Assembly (NCBI RefSeq): GCF_000773975.1
Contig: NZ_JRUQ01000050.1
Location: forward strand, 1 to 64,000
Source: Erwinia typographi
GTDB lineage: Bacteria > Pseudomonadota > Gammaproteobacteria > Enterobacterales > Enterobacteriaceae
DNA length: 64,000 nt
Direction: 5' to 3'
A program made the position numbers and the translations under genes. The notes below the pieces were generated by a model, which was not told the DNA's origin, searched no databases, and saw only the letters and a list, made by a program, of their open reading frames with translations. Shown one piece after another: positions 1 through 8,310 of this stretch; position 1 is the stretch's first letter, and every line of letters begins with the position of its first letter.

Positions 1-64
1 CCGGCTGAAGCCGGTTGTCGCCCCCCGTCGGGGTTTCTCACCCACCCTCTACGGAGCAATATGC

Positions 65-96
65 AAAAAAAAAAGTCTGAACGTAAGCTCAGACTT
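65..96 (-). terminator. Intrinsic terminator in the distal repeat unit
   Basis: On the minus strand an 8-bp stem (89-96 with 73-80) is followed by a run of ten T. It duplicates the terminator nearer the tRNA, so transcripts that escape the first would stop here. Confidence 0.75.
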
Positions 97-247
97 TCTC
101 TTTAAAAATGGCGGTGAGGGGGGGATTGACTCGCTTTGCTCGCCCTTCGGGCAGTTCGTCCGTAGGGCGTCCGACCTGTCCAACCGTCTGAAGCCGGTTG
201 TCGACCCCCGTCGGGGTTTCTCACCCACCCTCTACGGAGCAATATGC

Positions 248-278
248 AAAAAAAAAGTCTGAACGGTTGCTCAGACTT
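248..278 (-). terminator. Intrinsic terminator of the tRNA-Ser gene
   Basis: Reading leftward from the tRNA, the stem AAGTCTGA/TCAGACTT (271-278 with 255-262, 8-nt loop) is followed by nine T. It lies 13 nt past the tRNA CCA end. Confidence 0.85.
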
Positions 279-290
279 TCTCTTCAAAGA

Positions 291-378
291 TGGCGGTGAG
301 GGGGGGATTCGAACCCCCGATACGTTGCCGTATACACACTTTCCAGGCGTGCTCCTTCAGCCACTCGGACACCTCACC
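291..378 (-). tRNA. serX: tRNA-Ser, anticodon GGA
   Basis: This is an 88-nt minus-strand tRNA with a 7-bp acceptor stem (GGTGAGG/CCTCACC), discriminator G and an encoded CCA. The anticodon arm is CACGC-CTGGAAA-GTGTG with GGA at 342-344. It has a long variable arm typical of class II serine tRNAs and a GGTTCGAATCC T-arm. It reads UCC and UCU codons. The neighbour ghrA matches the E. coli serX locus, hence the symbol. A strong promoter lies just upstream and a terminator just downstream, so it is probably transcribed alone. Confidence 0.95.
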
Positions 379-413
379 GTTTTGTTGCCGCAACCAGGTT
401 GCTGACGGGCGCT

Positions 414-442
414 AATGTAGGCAAAAGCACCGCCGCGGTCAA
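414..442 (-). promoter_or_regulatory. Promoter of tRNA-Ser
   Basis: On the minus strand TTGACC (442-437) and TACATT (419-414) are separated by exactly 17 nt. A GC-rich discriminator follows, as usual for stable-RNA promoters under stringent control. The tRNA starts about 35 nt downstream. Confidence 0.8.
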
Positions 443-662
443 CTCCCTTTCTGCACTTTTCCGTGTCTTTTGCCTGTTTTACGACTGACTGCTGCTTAAA
501 TCGCCGGAAGAGGGGGGATTTGCAGCGCTACGGTCGCGCAACACCGCATTTCCCTGCCAGGCGAAAGCAATGATGGCTGCCGAAACTCTTACTCTGCTAC
601 CATTTTTTGCTTGCCAGTCGCGGCGTTTTCCCCGAGCCTGAAGAAAAAACAGGAGAGCTAAC

Positions 663-1601
663 GTGGATATCATTTACTACCACCCGTCATTTAATGCAGA
701 GATGTGGATCAACAGCTTACAGCAGCGCCTTCCGACGGCGCGTATCCGTCAGTGGCAGGCAGGAGACGACGCGCCGGCCGACTATGCGCTGGTCCGCCAG
801 CCTCCCGTTGATATGCTGCGGGGACGCAGGCTGAAAGGCGTCTTTGCACTAGGGGCGGGCGTTGATGATATTCTCGGCCAGCTTCGCCAGCACCCTGAAA
901 TGCTGGCTGAAGGCGTGCCGCTGTTCCGGCTGGAAGATACTGGCATGGGACGGCAGATGCAGGAGTACGCGGTTTATCATGTGCTTGGCTGGTTCCGCCG
1001 CTTTACCGAATACCAGCAGCAGAAAACCCAGGCTCTGTGGCAACATCTGCCCAATTATGACCGTGCGGATTTCACCATTGGTATCCTCGGCGCTGGCGTG
1101 CTGGGACGCAGCGTGGCGGAGGGCCTGAAGTTCTGGGGATTCCCGGTCCGCTGCTGGAGTCGTTCAGCCAAAGACCTGCCCGGTATCACCAGCTTTCACG
1201 GCGCGGAACAGCTTGGCGAGTTCCTTGCCGGTAGTCAGGTATTGATCAACCTGCTGCCGAATACGCCGCAGACGGAAGGTATCCTTAACCGCGCGCTGCT
1301 CAGCCAGCTCAGGCCGCAGGCATTCCTGCTCAACCTCGCGCGTGGGCCGCATCTGGTGGAAGAGGATCTGCTGGCAGCCATTGACGCCGGTGAGATCAAA
1401 GCCGCTGCGCTGGATGTTTTTGTGCAGGAACCGCTGGATACCCGACACCCTTTCTGGGCGCATCCGGCTATCGCCATCACCCCGCATAATGCTGCTGTCA
1501 CCTTGCCACACGAAGCTATGGATTATATTGCGAAGTCGATCGTACAGCGGGAGGCGGGAGAAATGCCTTCCGGGCTGGTGGACCGGTCTCGCGGTTATTG
1601 A
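663..1601 (+). CDS. ghrA: Glyoxylate/hydroxypyruvate reductase A
   Basis: This 312-aa protein has the same length as E. coli GhrA and belongs to the D-isomer 2-hydroxyacid dehydrogenases. It reduces glyoxylate to glycolate and hydroxypyruvate to glycerate with NADPH in the cytoplasm. The Rossmann motif GILGAGVLG is near residue 140. The family signature [10 protein letters not shown] and the catalytic-His segment ITPHNAAV lie in the C-terminal third. Translation starts at GTG 663, preceded by AGGAG. The order tRNA-Ser, ghrA, ycdX, ycdY is the same as in E. coli, which supports orthology. About 280 bp upstream separates it from the divergent tRNA. Confidence 0.95.
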   Translation: MDIIYYHPSFNAEMWINSLQQRLPTARIRQWQAGDDAPADYALVRQPPVDMLRGRRLKGVFALGAGVDDILGQLRQHPEMLAEGVPLFRLEDTGMGRQMQEYAVYHVLGWFRRFTEYQQQKTQALWQHLPNYDRADFTIGILGAGVLGRSVAEGLKFWGFPVRCWSRSAKDLPGITSFHGAEQLGEFLAGSQVLINLLPNTPQTEGILNRALLSQLRPQAFLLNLARGPHLVEEDLLAAIDAGEIKAAALDVFVQEPLDTRHPFWAHPAIAITPHNAAVTLPHEAMDYIAKSIVQREAGEMPSGLVDRSRGY

Positions 1602-1653
1602 GCCAACCCAGGGCAGGGATGCTATTCTTGCCCTAAGCCTTCAGGAGAAATTT

Positions 1654-2391
1654 ATGTACCCCGTTGACCTTCATATGCACACCGTTGCCAGCACCCATGC
1701 CTACAGTACGCTGCGTGATTACGTTCTCCAGGCGCAAACCTGCGGCGTTAAGTTACTGGCGATCACCGACCATGGCCCGGATATGGCCGATGCGCCGCAC
1801 TACTGGCACTTTGTGAATATGCGCGTCTGGCCGCGAGTGGTGGATGGCGTTGGCATTCTGCGCGGTATTGAAGCAAACATTAAAAACACCGACGGCGATA
1901 TTGACTGCACCGGGCCAATGATGGATTCGATGGATATTGTGGTCGCTGGATTTCATGAGCCGGTATTCGCGCCGCGCGACAAGGCCACGCATACCGAAGC
2001 GATGATCGCCGCCATGGCGAGCGGCAATGTGCATATTATCAGCCATCCCGGCAACCCGAAGTATCCGGTTGATATCAATGCGATTGCGCAGGCGGCGGCA
2101 AAATATCATGTGGCGCTGGAGCTGAACAACTCCTCCTTTACCCATTCCCGCCCCGGCAGCGAACCAAACTGCCGGGCTATCGTCGCTGCCGTACGCGATG
2201 CGGGAGGGTGGATCTCCTGCGGTTCCGATTCGCATACCGCCTTTACTCTTGGAAACTTCGAACATTGCCTGCGAATCATAAAGGAAGTGGATTTCCCTGA
2301 AGATCGCGTATTAAATGTCACGCCGCGCCGCCTGCTGGATTTTCTCGAGCAGCGGACCGGCAAGAAAATTGCTGAATTTGCTGACATGTGA
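1654..2391 (+). CDS. ycdX: PHP-domain zinc phosphatase YcdX
   Basis: The 245-aa protein is a polymerase-and-histidinol-phosphatase (PHP) domain hydrolase. The N-terminal HMHT (residues 7-10), the internal ITDHGPD, and downstream His/Asp residues (ISHPG, GSDSH) make up the family's trinuclear zinc site. The E. coli protein is a phosphatase linked to swarming motility. The open frame extends upstream to 1342, but ATG 1654 has AGGAG 7 nt before it and gives the family's usual length. It sits 52 bp after ghrA and 36 bp before ycdY, probably in one operon. Confidence 0.93.
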   Translation: MYPVDLHMHTVASTHAYSTLRDYVLQAQTCGVKLLAITDHGPDMADAPHYWHFVNMRVWPRVVDGVGILRGIEANIKNTDGDIDCTGPMMDSMDIVVAGFHEPVFAPRDKATHTEAMIAAMASGNVHIISHPGNPKYPVDINAIAQAAAKYHVALELNNSSFTHSRPGSEPNCRAIVAAVRDAGGWISCGSDSHTAFTLGNFEHCLRIIKEVDFPEDRVLNVTPRRLLDFLEQRTGKKIAEFADM

Positions 2392-2427
2392 CAATGTCAC
2401 AATTAACCTCTGAATGGACTGACCGTT

Positions 2428-2982
2428 ATGAATGAATTTTCCATCATCTGCCGTATTCTCGGCTCGCTGTACAACCGCCAGCCGCAGGATCCGCTGCTGG
2501 TGCCGTTGTTCACCCTGCTACGCGAGGGCAAATTGCAGCAGCACTGGCCGCTTGAGCAGGATGAGCTGCTGACCCGGTTACAGGAAAATAGCGACCCGCA
2601 GGCGCTGGCCGCCGATTACAACGCGCTGTTTGTCGGCAGTGATTGCAAGGTACCGCCGTTCGGTTCGCACTGGGATAACGGTCCGCAGGAGAGTGAAATC
2701 CGGGGTTTTCTACAGAACCGGGGAATGCCGCTTGGCGATTCGCCCGCCGACCACATCGGCGCGCTGCTGCTGGCCGCTTCGTGGCTGGAAGATCAGTCCG
2801 AAGCGGATGAGTCACAGGCGCAAATTACCCTGTTTGATCAGTATCTGTTGCCATGGGTTGGTCAGTTCCTGGGCAAGGTTGAAGCCCATGCCAGCACCGC
2901 GTTTTACCGTACGCTGGCCGCGCTGAGCCGCGAAGCCATTCAGGCGATGCGTGACGAGCTGGAAGAAGAAGGGGAAGTCTGA
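2428..2982 (+). CDS. ycdY: TorD/DmsD-type chaperone YcdY
   Basis: This 184-aa, mainly helical protein is of the TorD-like redox-enzyme maturation chaperone family. The segment around residues 68-80 (VGSDCKVPPFGSHW) matches the conserved ExxxPP-type loop, in degenerate form. In E. coli YcdY helps load zinc into YcdX, which fits the direct adjacency here. The ribosome site before ATG 2428 is weak, so coupling to ycdX translation is plausible. A terminator follows. Confidence 0.9.
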   Translation: MNEFSIICRILGSLYNRQPQDPLLVPLFTLLREGKLQQHWPLEQDELLTRLQENSDPQALAADYNALFVGSDCKVPPFGSHWDNGPQESEIRGFLQNRGMPLGDSPADHIGALLLAASWLEDQSEADESQAQITLFDQYLLPWVGQFLGKVEAHASTAFYRTLAALSREAIQAMRDELEEEGEV

Positions 2983-3015
2983 CCTTTTGCCCGCTCACCA
3001 ACTTGTCATAAATAG

Positions 3016-3058
3016 CCTTCCGGAAGCCAGCGAAACACTGGCCGACGGAGGGTTTTTT
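3016..3058 (+). terminator. Probable terminator after ycdY
   Basis: An imperfect stem (CCTTCCG with CGGAGG) encloses a CCAG/CTGG inner stem and is followed by six T (3053-3058). It sits between convergent ycdY and the CoA-transferase gene. Confidence 0.55.
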
Positions 3059-3063
3059 ATTGG

Positions 3064-4437
3064 CTATTTCAGCCAGAAAGGCGCTTCGGAACCGAGAGGC
3101 GAAGCAGAGCGTGACCAGAGCAGCGGCGTGCCGGGCAGCCACACCGGCGAGCGCAGACGATAGCCGATCCCCCAGTGCGTCAGTTCCGCTTCGACATTAT
3201 CATCCTGAGGCCTGGCGAGGCCAATACCGGCTGGCCGCTCATCTTCCTCGTAAGGGTTCTCCGTCAGCAGGCACGCTGTCCTGGCAAGAGACAGACGGGC
3301 GGTGAAGCCGGTATTATGCAGCAGCCGCTGGCGCAAACCTTCAAGCACCGCCGCCGCCATTAAGTAGCCGGTAGCATGATCGAGCGCCTGTACGGGAAGC
3401 GGCGAAGGGGCCTCGCTCATTTTCCAGCGGCGTCCGCTCTCAGCAATGCCGCAGCCCATCTGCACGAGGCTGTCAAAGCCGCGGCGATTGCGCCAGGGAC
3501 CGGTCCAGCCCCAGGCGTTCAGGCTGACGTCTGTCAGACCTGGCGCGAGCTTTTGCAGCGTCTCGGCGTCGTATCCCAATGCGGGCAGCGCGTCGGCGCG
3601 GTAGCCATGCACCAGCACGTCCGCTTCACTTAACAGCGCTTCAAACCGCTGGCGTCCCTCCGCTGATTTCAGATCCAGCCTGGCGCAGCGTTTGCCTGGG
3701 GTGAGCTCCTCCTCCAGCGTCGGCTCCTGCCAGTCCGGCGGGTCAAGGCGCAAGACCTCTGCTCCCAGCCCGGCCAGAAACCTTGTTGCCACCGGTCCGG
3801 CGATAATTCGGGTCAGATCCAGCACGCGAACGCCGTGCAGGGGGCGGGCGGGTAATAAGCGCCAGAGCGGTGCGGAGGCTTCCGGTTGCAGCGTCTGCTC
3901 AATCAGCGATTCGCGCTTTACCGCCTGTCCCTGAGGATGCTGCTGCCACGCTTGCAGGCTGCGCATCCCGGCCGCACAGCCTCCGGCGATAATCACCGCT
4001 TCTTCCAGCGCGCTCTTGTCCCACTGACTGACAGCCTGTGCCAGGCTGGCTCGATCCGCGTGGCGGCCAAGTACGCTCTCAACGGCGGCGCGATGGTGGG
4101 GCGCATTAGTATGCAGACGGATCCAGCCGTCGCGCGTGGCGTAATCGCCCGCGAACGGGTCCCATAAGGCCGGTGCCGGGCGGTTGAGCGGGCGGAAGCT
4201 ATGCTGAAACCAGCGCGAGGCCAGATGACAATCGACCTCGGTTTGATGCTGATTCCCCACCAGCTCGGCGGCGGCCTGCATCGCCAGCGCAATGCTGGTG
4301 CTGGCGAGTTCGGTCACCGGATACAGAGAGCCGAAGCGCGCCTCGCCGTTAAATTTTACCGCTGGCAGCGGCGTGTTGGCATTGCGCAGCCCGTGCCAGA
4401 GCTGCTGCCAGAGCCGTGTCGAATACCTGTTGTCCAT
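3064..4437 (-). CDS. CaiB/BaiF-type (family III) CoA-transferase, two-part
   Basis: The 457-aa protein belongs to the class III CoA-transferases, which move CoA between carboxylic acids. Residues 1-195 look like a degenerate partner domain. Residues about 200-457 carry the clear family core: VLDLTRIIAGPV near 205, GAEVLRLDPP, and GFDSLVQ near 321-327, whose Asp aligns with the family's catalytic Asp. It is longer than single-domain Frc/CaiB (about 400 aa), with the core placed C-terminally, so the fold may be rearranged. ATG 4437 follows GGGAGAGAG. It is 57 bp after the EamA gene on the same strand, so they may be co-transcribed. The substrate is unknown. Confidence 0.8.
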   Translation of the reverse strand: MDNRYSTRLWQQLWHGLRNANTPLPAVKFNGEARFGSLYPVTELASTSIALAMQAAAELVGNQHQTEVDCHLASRWFQHSFRPLNRPAPALWDPFAGDYATRDGWIRLHTNAPHHRAAVESVLGRHADRASLAQAVSQWDKSALEEAVIIAGGCAAGMRSLQAWQQHPQGQAVKRESLIEQTLQPEASAPLWRLLPARPLHGVRVLDLTRIIAGPVATRFLAGLGAEVLRLDPPDWQEPTLEEELTPGKRCARLDLKSAEGRQRFEALLSEADVLVHGYRADALPALGYDAETLQKLAPGLTDVSLNAWGWTGPWRNRRGFDSLVQMGCGIAESGRRWKMSEAPSPLPVQALDHATGYLMAAAVLEGLRQRLLHNTGFTARLSLARTACLLTENPYEEDERPAGIGLARPQDDNVEAELTHWGIGYRLRSPVWLPGTPLLWSRSASPLGSEAPFWLK

Positions 4438-4494
4438 TGCTCTCTCCCTTTGTGAGGGTCAGTACCTGGCAACCAGGGCGTTTTCCCCCTCACG

Positions 4495-5382
4495 CTAACG
4501 CAGGCGGCGGAATTTGGGCAGCCTGGCGTGCATCCGCAGATTGCGCAGGTTAATCACCGCAATTGCCGTACCCGCCACCACCAGCAGCGCGCCGATAATT
4601 TTGAATATGTTCATGCTGTCTCCCAGCACTATCACGCCCATGATCACCGCCAGCACCGGCGTCAGCAGGGAATAGGGCATGATCAGGTTGACGTTGTAAT
4701 TGCGCAGCAGCGAATACCACAGCGAATAGGCGACAATGGATGAGAAAATAGCGCTGTAGAGGATGCCAAACCAGCCGCGCCAGCTGGAGTGGATCAGGCT
4801 GTGGATCTGGTGGGATTCCAGCAGGAAGGAGGCCAGCCCGACGATGGGAATGGCGAGAAAAGAGAGCCAGCCGGTCATTGCCAGCGGTTTGATTGCCGGA
4901 GATTTTTTTACCAGCATATTGCTGATGGCCCAGCCAGCCGCACTGCACAGCAGCAGGCAAAGCACCCACCAGGCGGGGATGGTCGGACTGCCGGCCAGCA
5001 CCACTACGCCGGTCAGCGAGACAGCGATGCCTGACATCTGTACCAGCGATAACTTTTCCTTCAGGATCACCATCGCCAGGATCATCGCAAACGGCGTGCC
5101 GAGCTGCACCACAATCGCGCCGGTTCCGGCATCGGTATACTTCATGCCGACGAACAGCAGCGAAAAATGCAGGAAACCAAAGGTAAACGCCAGCGGCACC
5201 AGATAGCGCAGCTGTTCGCGAGTGACACGAGTAAAAGGGACCAGAATCAGCGCGACAACCACAAAGCGCATCAGGGTCAGAAACAGCGGAGGCAGGTCGA
5301 TCAGCCCCCATTTAATGGCGACGTTATTGAACGCCCAGAGGGTTACCACCAGTAAAATCAGTAAAAAATGACGCAAAGCCAC
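4495..5382 (-). CDS. EamA/DMT-family metabolite exporter
   Basis: The 295-aa protein has about ten hydrophobic segments and two EamA halves. The N-terminal pattern LWAFNNVAIKWG resembles E. coli EamA (cysteine/O-acetylserine exporter), but identity with that gene is not established. Members of the drug/metabolite transporter superfamily export small metabolites from the inner membrane. Translation starts at GTG 5382 behind AGGA. The basic C-terminal tail is cytoplasmic-type. The gene is divergent from the amidotransferase gene at 5606, with an inverted repeat in the gap. Confidence 0.8.
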   Translation of the reverse strand: MALRHFLLILLVVTLWAFNNVAIKWGLIDLPPLFLTLMRFVVVALILVPFTRVTREQLRYLVPLAFTFGFLHFSLLFVGMKYTDAGTGAIVVQLGTPFAMILAMVILKEKLSLVQMSGIAVSLTGVVVLAGSPTIPAWWVLCLLLCSAAGWAISNMLVKKSPAIKPLAMTGWLSFLAIPIVGLASFLLESHQIHSLIHSSWRGWFGILYSAIFSSIVAYSLWYSLLRNYNVNLIMPYSLLTPVLAVIMGVIVLGDSMNIFKIIGALLVVAGTAIAVINLRNLRMHARLPKFRRLR

Positions 5383-5498
5383 GAGAGGGTCCTGTTGTGG
5401 AGGTTATTACCCGGTAATCATGGCATGAATTGACGCTGAATTAAGCAGAGAAAAACGATTTTTTTTCGCGCTGCCCGCCGATCCACGCCGTACGGGTT

Positions 5499-5534
5499 AT
5501 CACTTTTTGTCTGCAAGTCCTCAGAAAAAGTGAT
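5499..5534. promoter_or_regulatory. Inverted repeat between divergent genes
   Basis: A 10-bp perfect inverted repeat (ATCACTTTTT 5499-5508, AAAAAGTGAT 5525-5534) with 16-bp spacing lies in the 223-bp gap between the EamA gene (minus) and the amidotransferase gene (plus). It could be an operator for either or both genes, or form a hairpin. No regulator gene is adjacent. Confidence 0.45.
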
Positions 5535-5605
5535 GAGACAGCCTGCCCGCAAAATGCCATCATTAGCCTCTGCCCGTGATGAAAAAATAAGGATGCCCTC
5601 ACGCT

Positions 5606-6319
5606 ATGAGTTCTTCGCTCCCGTTAGCCATCATTCAGTTTGAAACGCCTCCTGAAGCGGTCATCGATCGCGTGGGTGAACAGCAGCACTGGTTTATTGC
5701 GGCCCTGGGGTTGCAGCCTGGCGACTTTATTGTCGTCCGTCCCGATTTGGGCGAGGCCCTGCCGGAGCCTTCCTCCGTCGCGGCGGCGGTGCTCAGCGGT
5801 TCCTGGGCGATGGTCACTGACCACGCTGAGTGGAGCGAACGCAGCGCGGCCTGGGTCCGCAGCGCGGTTGAACAGCAACTCCCGCTGCTTGGCGTTTGCT
5901 TTGGTCACCAGCTAATGGCCTATGCGCTTGGCGGCTGGGTAGACGACAACCCGCGCGGCTGGGAACGCGGGTTAAAGCAGCTGGAGATGAATGAATGCTC
6001 TGCTGGCGATCCGCTACTGAGCCAGCTTCCCACGCATTTTTCTGCCTGGCTTTCCCACCGCCAGTCGGTGCTCCAGCCGCCGCCTGGCGCGCAGGTGCTG
6101 GCGTCGTCTGCGCAGGATGACTGCCAGATTATCCGCTATACCCCTCAGGCGCTTTCCGTGCAGTTTCACCCTGAGTTTACCGGCGGAATCATGACCGCCT
6201 GCCTGCAAAACGGGCAGAGCTCGGCCAGCCTGATGGAACATCAGCAGGAACCTGCCAGCCCGCTGCATCTGCTACAGGCGTTCTGGCGCCAGCACCGCCA
6301 GGCAAGCAGACTCGCCTGA
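5606..6319 (+). CDS. Class I glutamine amidotransferase-like protein
   Basis: The 237-aa protein has the class I glutaminase triad. The nucleophile elbow GVCFGHQ is near residues 96-102, and FHPE carries the His-Glu pair near 188-191. It resembles the stand-alone GMP-synthase-glutaminase-like proteins rather than GuaA itself, since no ATP-pyrophosphatase domain follows. Members act on gamma-glutamyl compounds; the substrate here is unknown. It is monocistronic: a hairpin terminator follows and divergent EamA precedes. The ribosome site before ATG 5606 is poorly placed, so the start is less certain. Confidence 0.8.
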   Translation: MSSSLPLAIIQFETPPEAVIDRVGEQQHWFIAALGLQPGDFIVVRPDLGEALPEPSSVAAAVLSGSWAMVTDHAEWSERSAAWVRSAVEQQLPLLGVCFGHQLMAYALGGWVDDNPRGWERGLKQLEMNECSAGDPLLSQLPTHFSAWLSHRQSVLQPPPGAQVLASSAQDDCQIIRYTPQALSVQFHPEFTGGIMTACLQNGQSSASLMEHQQEPASPLHLLQAFWRQHRQASRLA

Positions 6320-6334
6320 TCCCCGTCATTCCCC

Positions 6335-6385
6335 TGAAGCGTGACGCCTGGCTACCGTCAGGCCGCGCGCTTCAGCCTTCTTTTT
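6335..6385 (+). terminator. Probable terminator after the amidotransferase gene
   Basis: An outer stem TGAAGCG/CGCTTCA (6335-6341 with 6368-6374) encloses a GCCTG/CAGGC stem. A T-rich tract ending near 6385 follows. Confidence 0.6.
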
Positions 6386-6398
6386 GCCTGCAAATTTG

Positions 6399-6414
6399 TG
6401 TGCGTTACCTCACA
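6399..6414 (+). promoter_or_regulatory. Candidate CRP site upstream of the aldehyde dehydrogenase
   Basis: TGTGC-N6-TCACA matches the CRP consensus at 9 of 10 positions. It lies about 150 bp before the start codon. E. coli aldB is known to be CRP-controlled, so the site is plausible, but it is seen only as a pattern. Confidence 0.5.
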
Positions 6415-6561
6415 ATGAGAGCCAAACCTCCGTTTATCCTGGCACCCCGGTCACAGTTTCCTCCCCGGCGATCTGACATGCTCATTTTTAGCAATATTGT
6501 TAATGATGGGTTATTTAATTGTTAATATCACTACGGCGAATTTCTCCCGAGGAGAACGATC

Positions 6562-8082
6562 ATGCGCTATGCCTATCCGGGTACTAAAGAGTCACTGATT
6601 ACGCTGAAGCCGCAATACGGCAACTATATCAACGGTGAGTTTGTGCCGCCGGTCAACGGGGAATACTTCTCTAACACTTCCCCGATTAACGGTTCGGTGA
6701 TTGGCGATTTTCCTCGTTCTGATAAGGACGACGTGGAAAAAGCGCTGGACGCCGCTCATGCCGCCGCAGACGCCTGGGGGAAAACTTCCGCTCAGGCGCG
6801 CTCGCTGGCGCTGCTGAAAATTGCCGACCGGCTGGAAGAGAACCTTGAATATATTGCGGTCAATGAGACCTGGGATAACGGCAAGCCGGTGCGTGAAACG
6901 CTGGCGGCCGACCTGCCGCTGGCGGTCGATCATTTCCGCTATTTTGCTGGCTGCATTCGTGCGCAGGAGGGCACCTCGGCCGAGATCGACGAATTCACCG
7001 CGGCCTACCACTTCCACGAGCCGCTGGGCGTGGTGGCGCAAATCATTCCCTGGAATTTCCCGCTGCTGATGGCCGCGTGGAAGCTGGCACCCGCGCTGGC
7101 AGCCGGGAACTGCGTGATACTGAAACCGGCCGAGCAGACGCCGCTCTCCATCACCCTGTTTGTTGAACTGATTGCTGACCTGTTGCCGAAGGGCGTACTG
7201 AACGTGGTTCATGGCTACGGTCGCGAAGCCGGCGAAGCGCTGGCGAGCAATCCCCGTATTGCGAAGGTCGCCTTCACCGGGTCAACCGCCACCGGGGGGC
7301 ATATTCTTGAGCTGGCGGCGAAAAACCTTATCCCCTCCACGGTTGAGCTGGGAGGCAAGTCGCCGAACATTTTCTTTGAAGACATCATGCAGGCCGAGCC
7401 GTCATTTATTGAGAAGGCGGCCGAGGGTGTGGTGCTGGGCTTTCTGAATCAGGGCGAGGTGTGTACCTGTCCTTCCCGCGCGCTGGTGCAGGAGTCGATT
7501 TATGAGCCCTTTATGGCAGCGGTGCTGAAGCGGGTGAAAACCATCAAACGTGGCGATCCGATGGATACCGAAACGATGGTGGGCGCTCAGGCCTCGCAGC
7601 AGCAGTTTGATAAAATTCTCTCCTACCTGGATATCGCGCAGCAAGAAGGGGCGGAAATCCTGGCTGGCGGCGGCGTTGAAAAGCTGGAAGGCGGGCTGTC
7701 GACCGGCTATTACATCCAGCCTACGTTGCTGAAGGGCAACAACAGTATGCGCGTGTTTCAGGAGGAGATCTTTGGGCCGGTGGTCGGCATTCTGACCTTT
7801 AAAGATGAGGAGGAGGCCATTGCTATCGCTAACGACTCTATTTATGGCCTTGGCGCGGGCGTCTGGACGCGGGATATTAACCGCGCCTGGCGCGTCGGAC
7901 GGGCGATTAAAGCCGGGCGCGTCTGGACCAACTGTTATCACCTTTATCCGGCTCATGCCGCTTTTGGCGGCTATAAAAAATCGGGCATTGGCCGCGAAAC
8001 TCACAAAATGATGCTCGATCACTATCAGCAGACCAAAAACCTGCTGGTCAGCTATGGCGTTCAGCCGCTGGGCTTCTTCTGA
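6562..8082 (+). CDS. NAD(P)+ aldehyde dehydrogenase, AldB/ExaC-like
   Basis: The 506-aa protein is a class 3-fold aldehyde dehydrogenase close in length and sequence to AldB/ExaC acetaldehyde dehydrogenases. It oxidises aldehydes to acids in the cytoplasm. Visible landmarks are IIPWNFPLL (about 160), the cofactor segment FTGSTATGG (about 240), the general-base Glu in [10 protein letters not shown] (about 263), and the catalytic Cys in [10 protein letters not shown] (residue 301). The C-terminal stretch after [19 protein letters not shown] is typical of this subgroup. ATG 6562 follows GAGGAG. A CRP-like site upstream hints at carbon control. The gene is flanked by terminators and looks monocistronic. 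Confidence 0.9.
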   Translation: MRYAYPGTKESLITLKPQYGNYINGEFVPPVNGEYFSNTSPINGSVIGDFPRSDKDDVEKALDAAHAAADAWGKTSAQARSLALLKIADRLEENLEYIAVNETWDNGKPVRETLAADLPLAVDHFRYFAGCIRAQEGTSAEIDEFTAAYHFHEPLGVVAQIIPWNFPLLMAAWKLAPALAAGNCVILKPAEQTPLSITLFVELIADLLPKGVLNVVHGYGREAGEALASNPRIAKVAFTGSTATGGHILELAAKNLIPSTVELGGKSPNIFFEDIMQAEPSFIEKAAEGVVLGFLNQGEVCTCPSRALVQESIYEPFMAAVLKRVKTIKRGDPMDTETMVGAQASQQQFDKILSYLDIAQQEGAEILAGGGVEKLEGGLSTGYYIQPTLLKGNNSMRVFQEEIFGPVVGILTFKDEEEAIAIANDSIYGLGAGVWTRDINRAWRVGRAIKAGRVWTNCYHLYPAHAAFGGYKKSGIGRETHKMMLDHYQQTKNLLVSYGVQPLGFF

Positions 8083-8094
8083 TCCTTGCTTAAC

Positions 8095-8128
8095 GGGGCC
8101 GCAAGTGCGGCCCCTCGGTTGCCTTTTT
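8095..8128 (+). terminator. Probable terminator after the aldehyde dehydrogenase gene
   Basis: A perfect 8-bp stem GGGGCCGC/GCGGCCCC (8095-8102 with 8107-8114) with a 4-nt loop is followed by a loose T tract (TCGGTTGCCTTTTT). Confidence 0.6.
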
Positions 8129-8206
8129 GCCGACGCTCACATATTGATTTTTCTTATGACTCATCATCTTGCCGACGAAAGCCAAATATGGCACGCTGCC
8201 ATAGGG

Positions 8207-8218
8207 TTGTATATACAA
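8207..8218. promoter_or_regulatory. Palindrome TTGTATATACAA upstream of the NCS1 permease
   Basis: A perfect 12-bp palindrome lies 92 bp before the permease start codon. It resembles operators of HutC-type GntR regulators (TGTATATACA core). No hut genes or GntR regulator are in the window, so the regulator would act from elsewhere. Confidence 0.55.
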
Positions 8219-8310
8219 GACTAACTACGCAGCCCGGACACTTCATCACGCCACTTTGTCTCATGACGTTCCCATGAGCGGGCGGCTCCCTTTCAGGCAA
8301 GGAGTTGGTT

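Larger units (their letters stand above)
1..290. repeat. Tandem ~182-bp repeat downstream of tRNA-Ser (rtT-like)
   Basis: Positions 184-308 closely repeat positions 1-126 at an offset of 182-183 bp. Each unit holds, on the minus strand, the last 19 nt of the tRNA-Ser gene including CCA (109-127 copies 291-309), an intrinsic terminator, and about 80-100 bp of GC-rich spacer. After the 19 nt the copy diverges from the tRNA, so it is not a second tRNA. The arrangement resembles the E. coli tyrT locus, where 178-bp repeats carry 19 bp of the tRNA-Tyr 3' end. More units may lie to the left of the window. A 61-codon minus-strand reading frame crosses the unit (287-102) and is rich in Arg; I see no support for its translation. 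Confidence 0.85.

Noticed and set aside
109-127. Possible second tRNA-Ser gene
   Set aside because: Only the last 19 nt of the tRNA are repeated; the D-arm, anticodon arm and most of the T-arm are missing.
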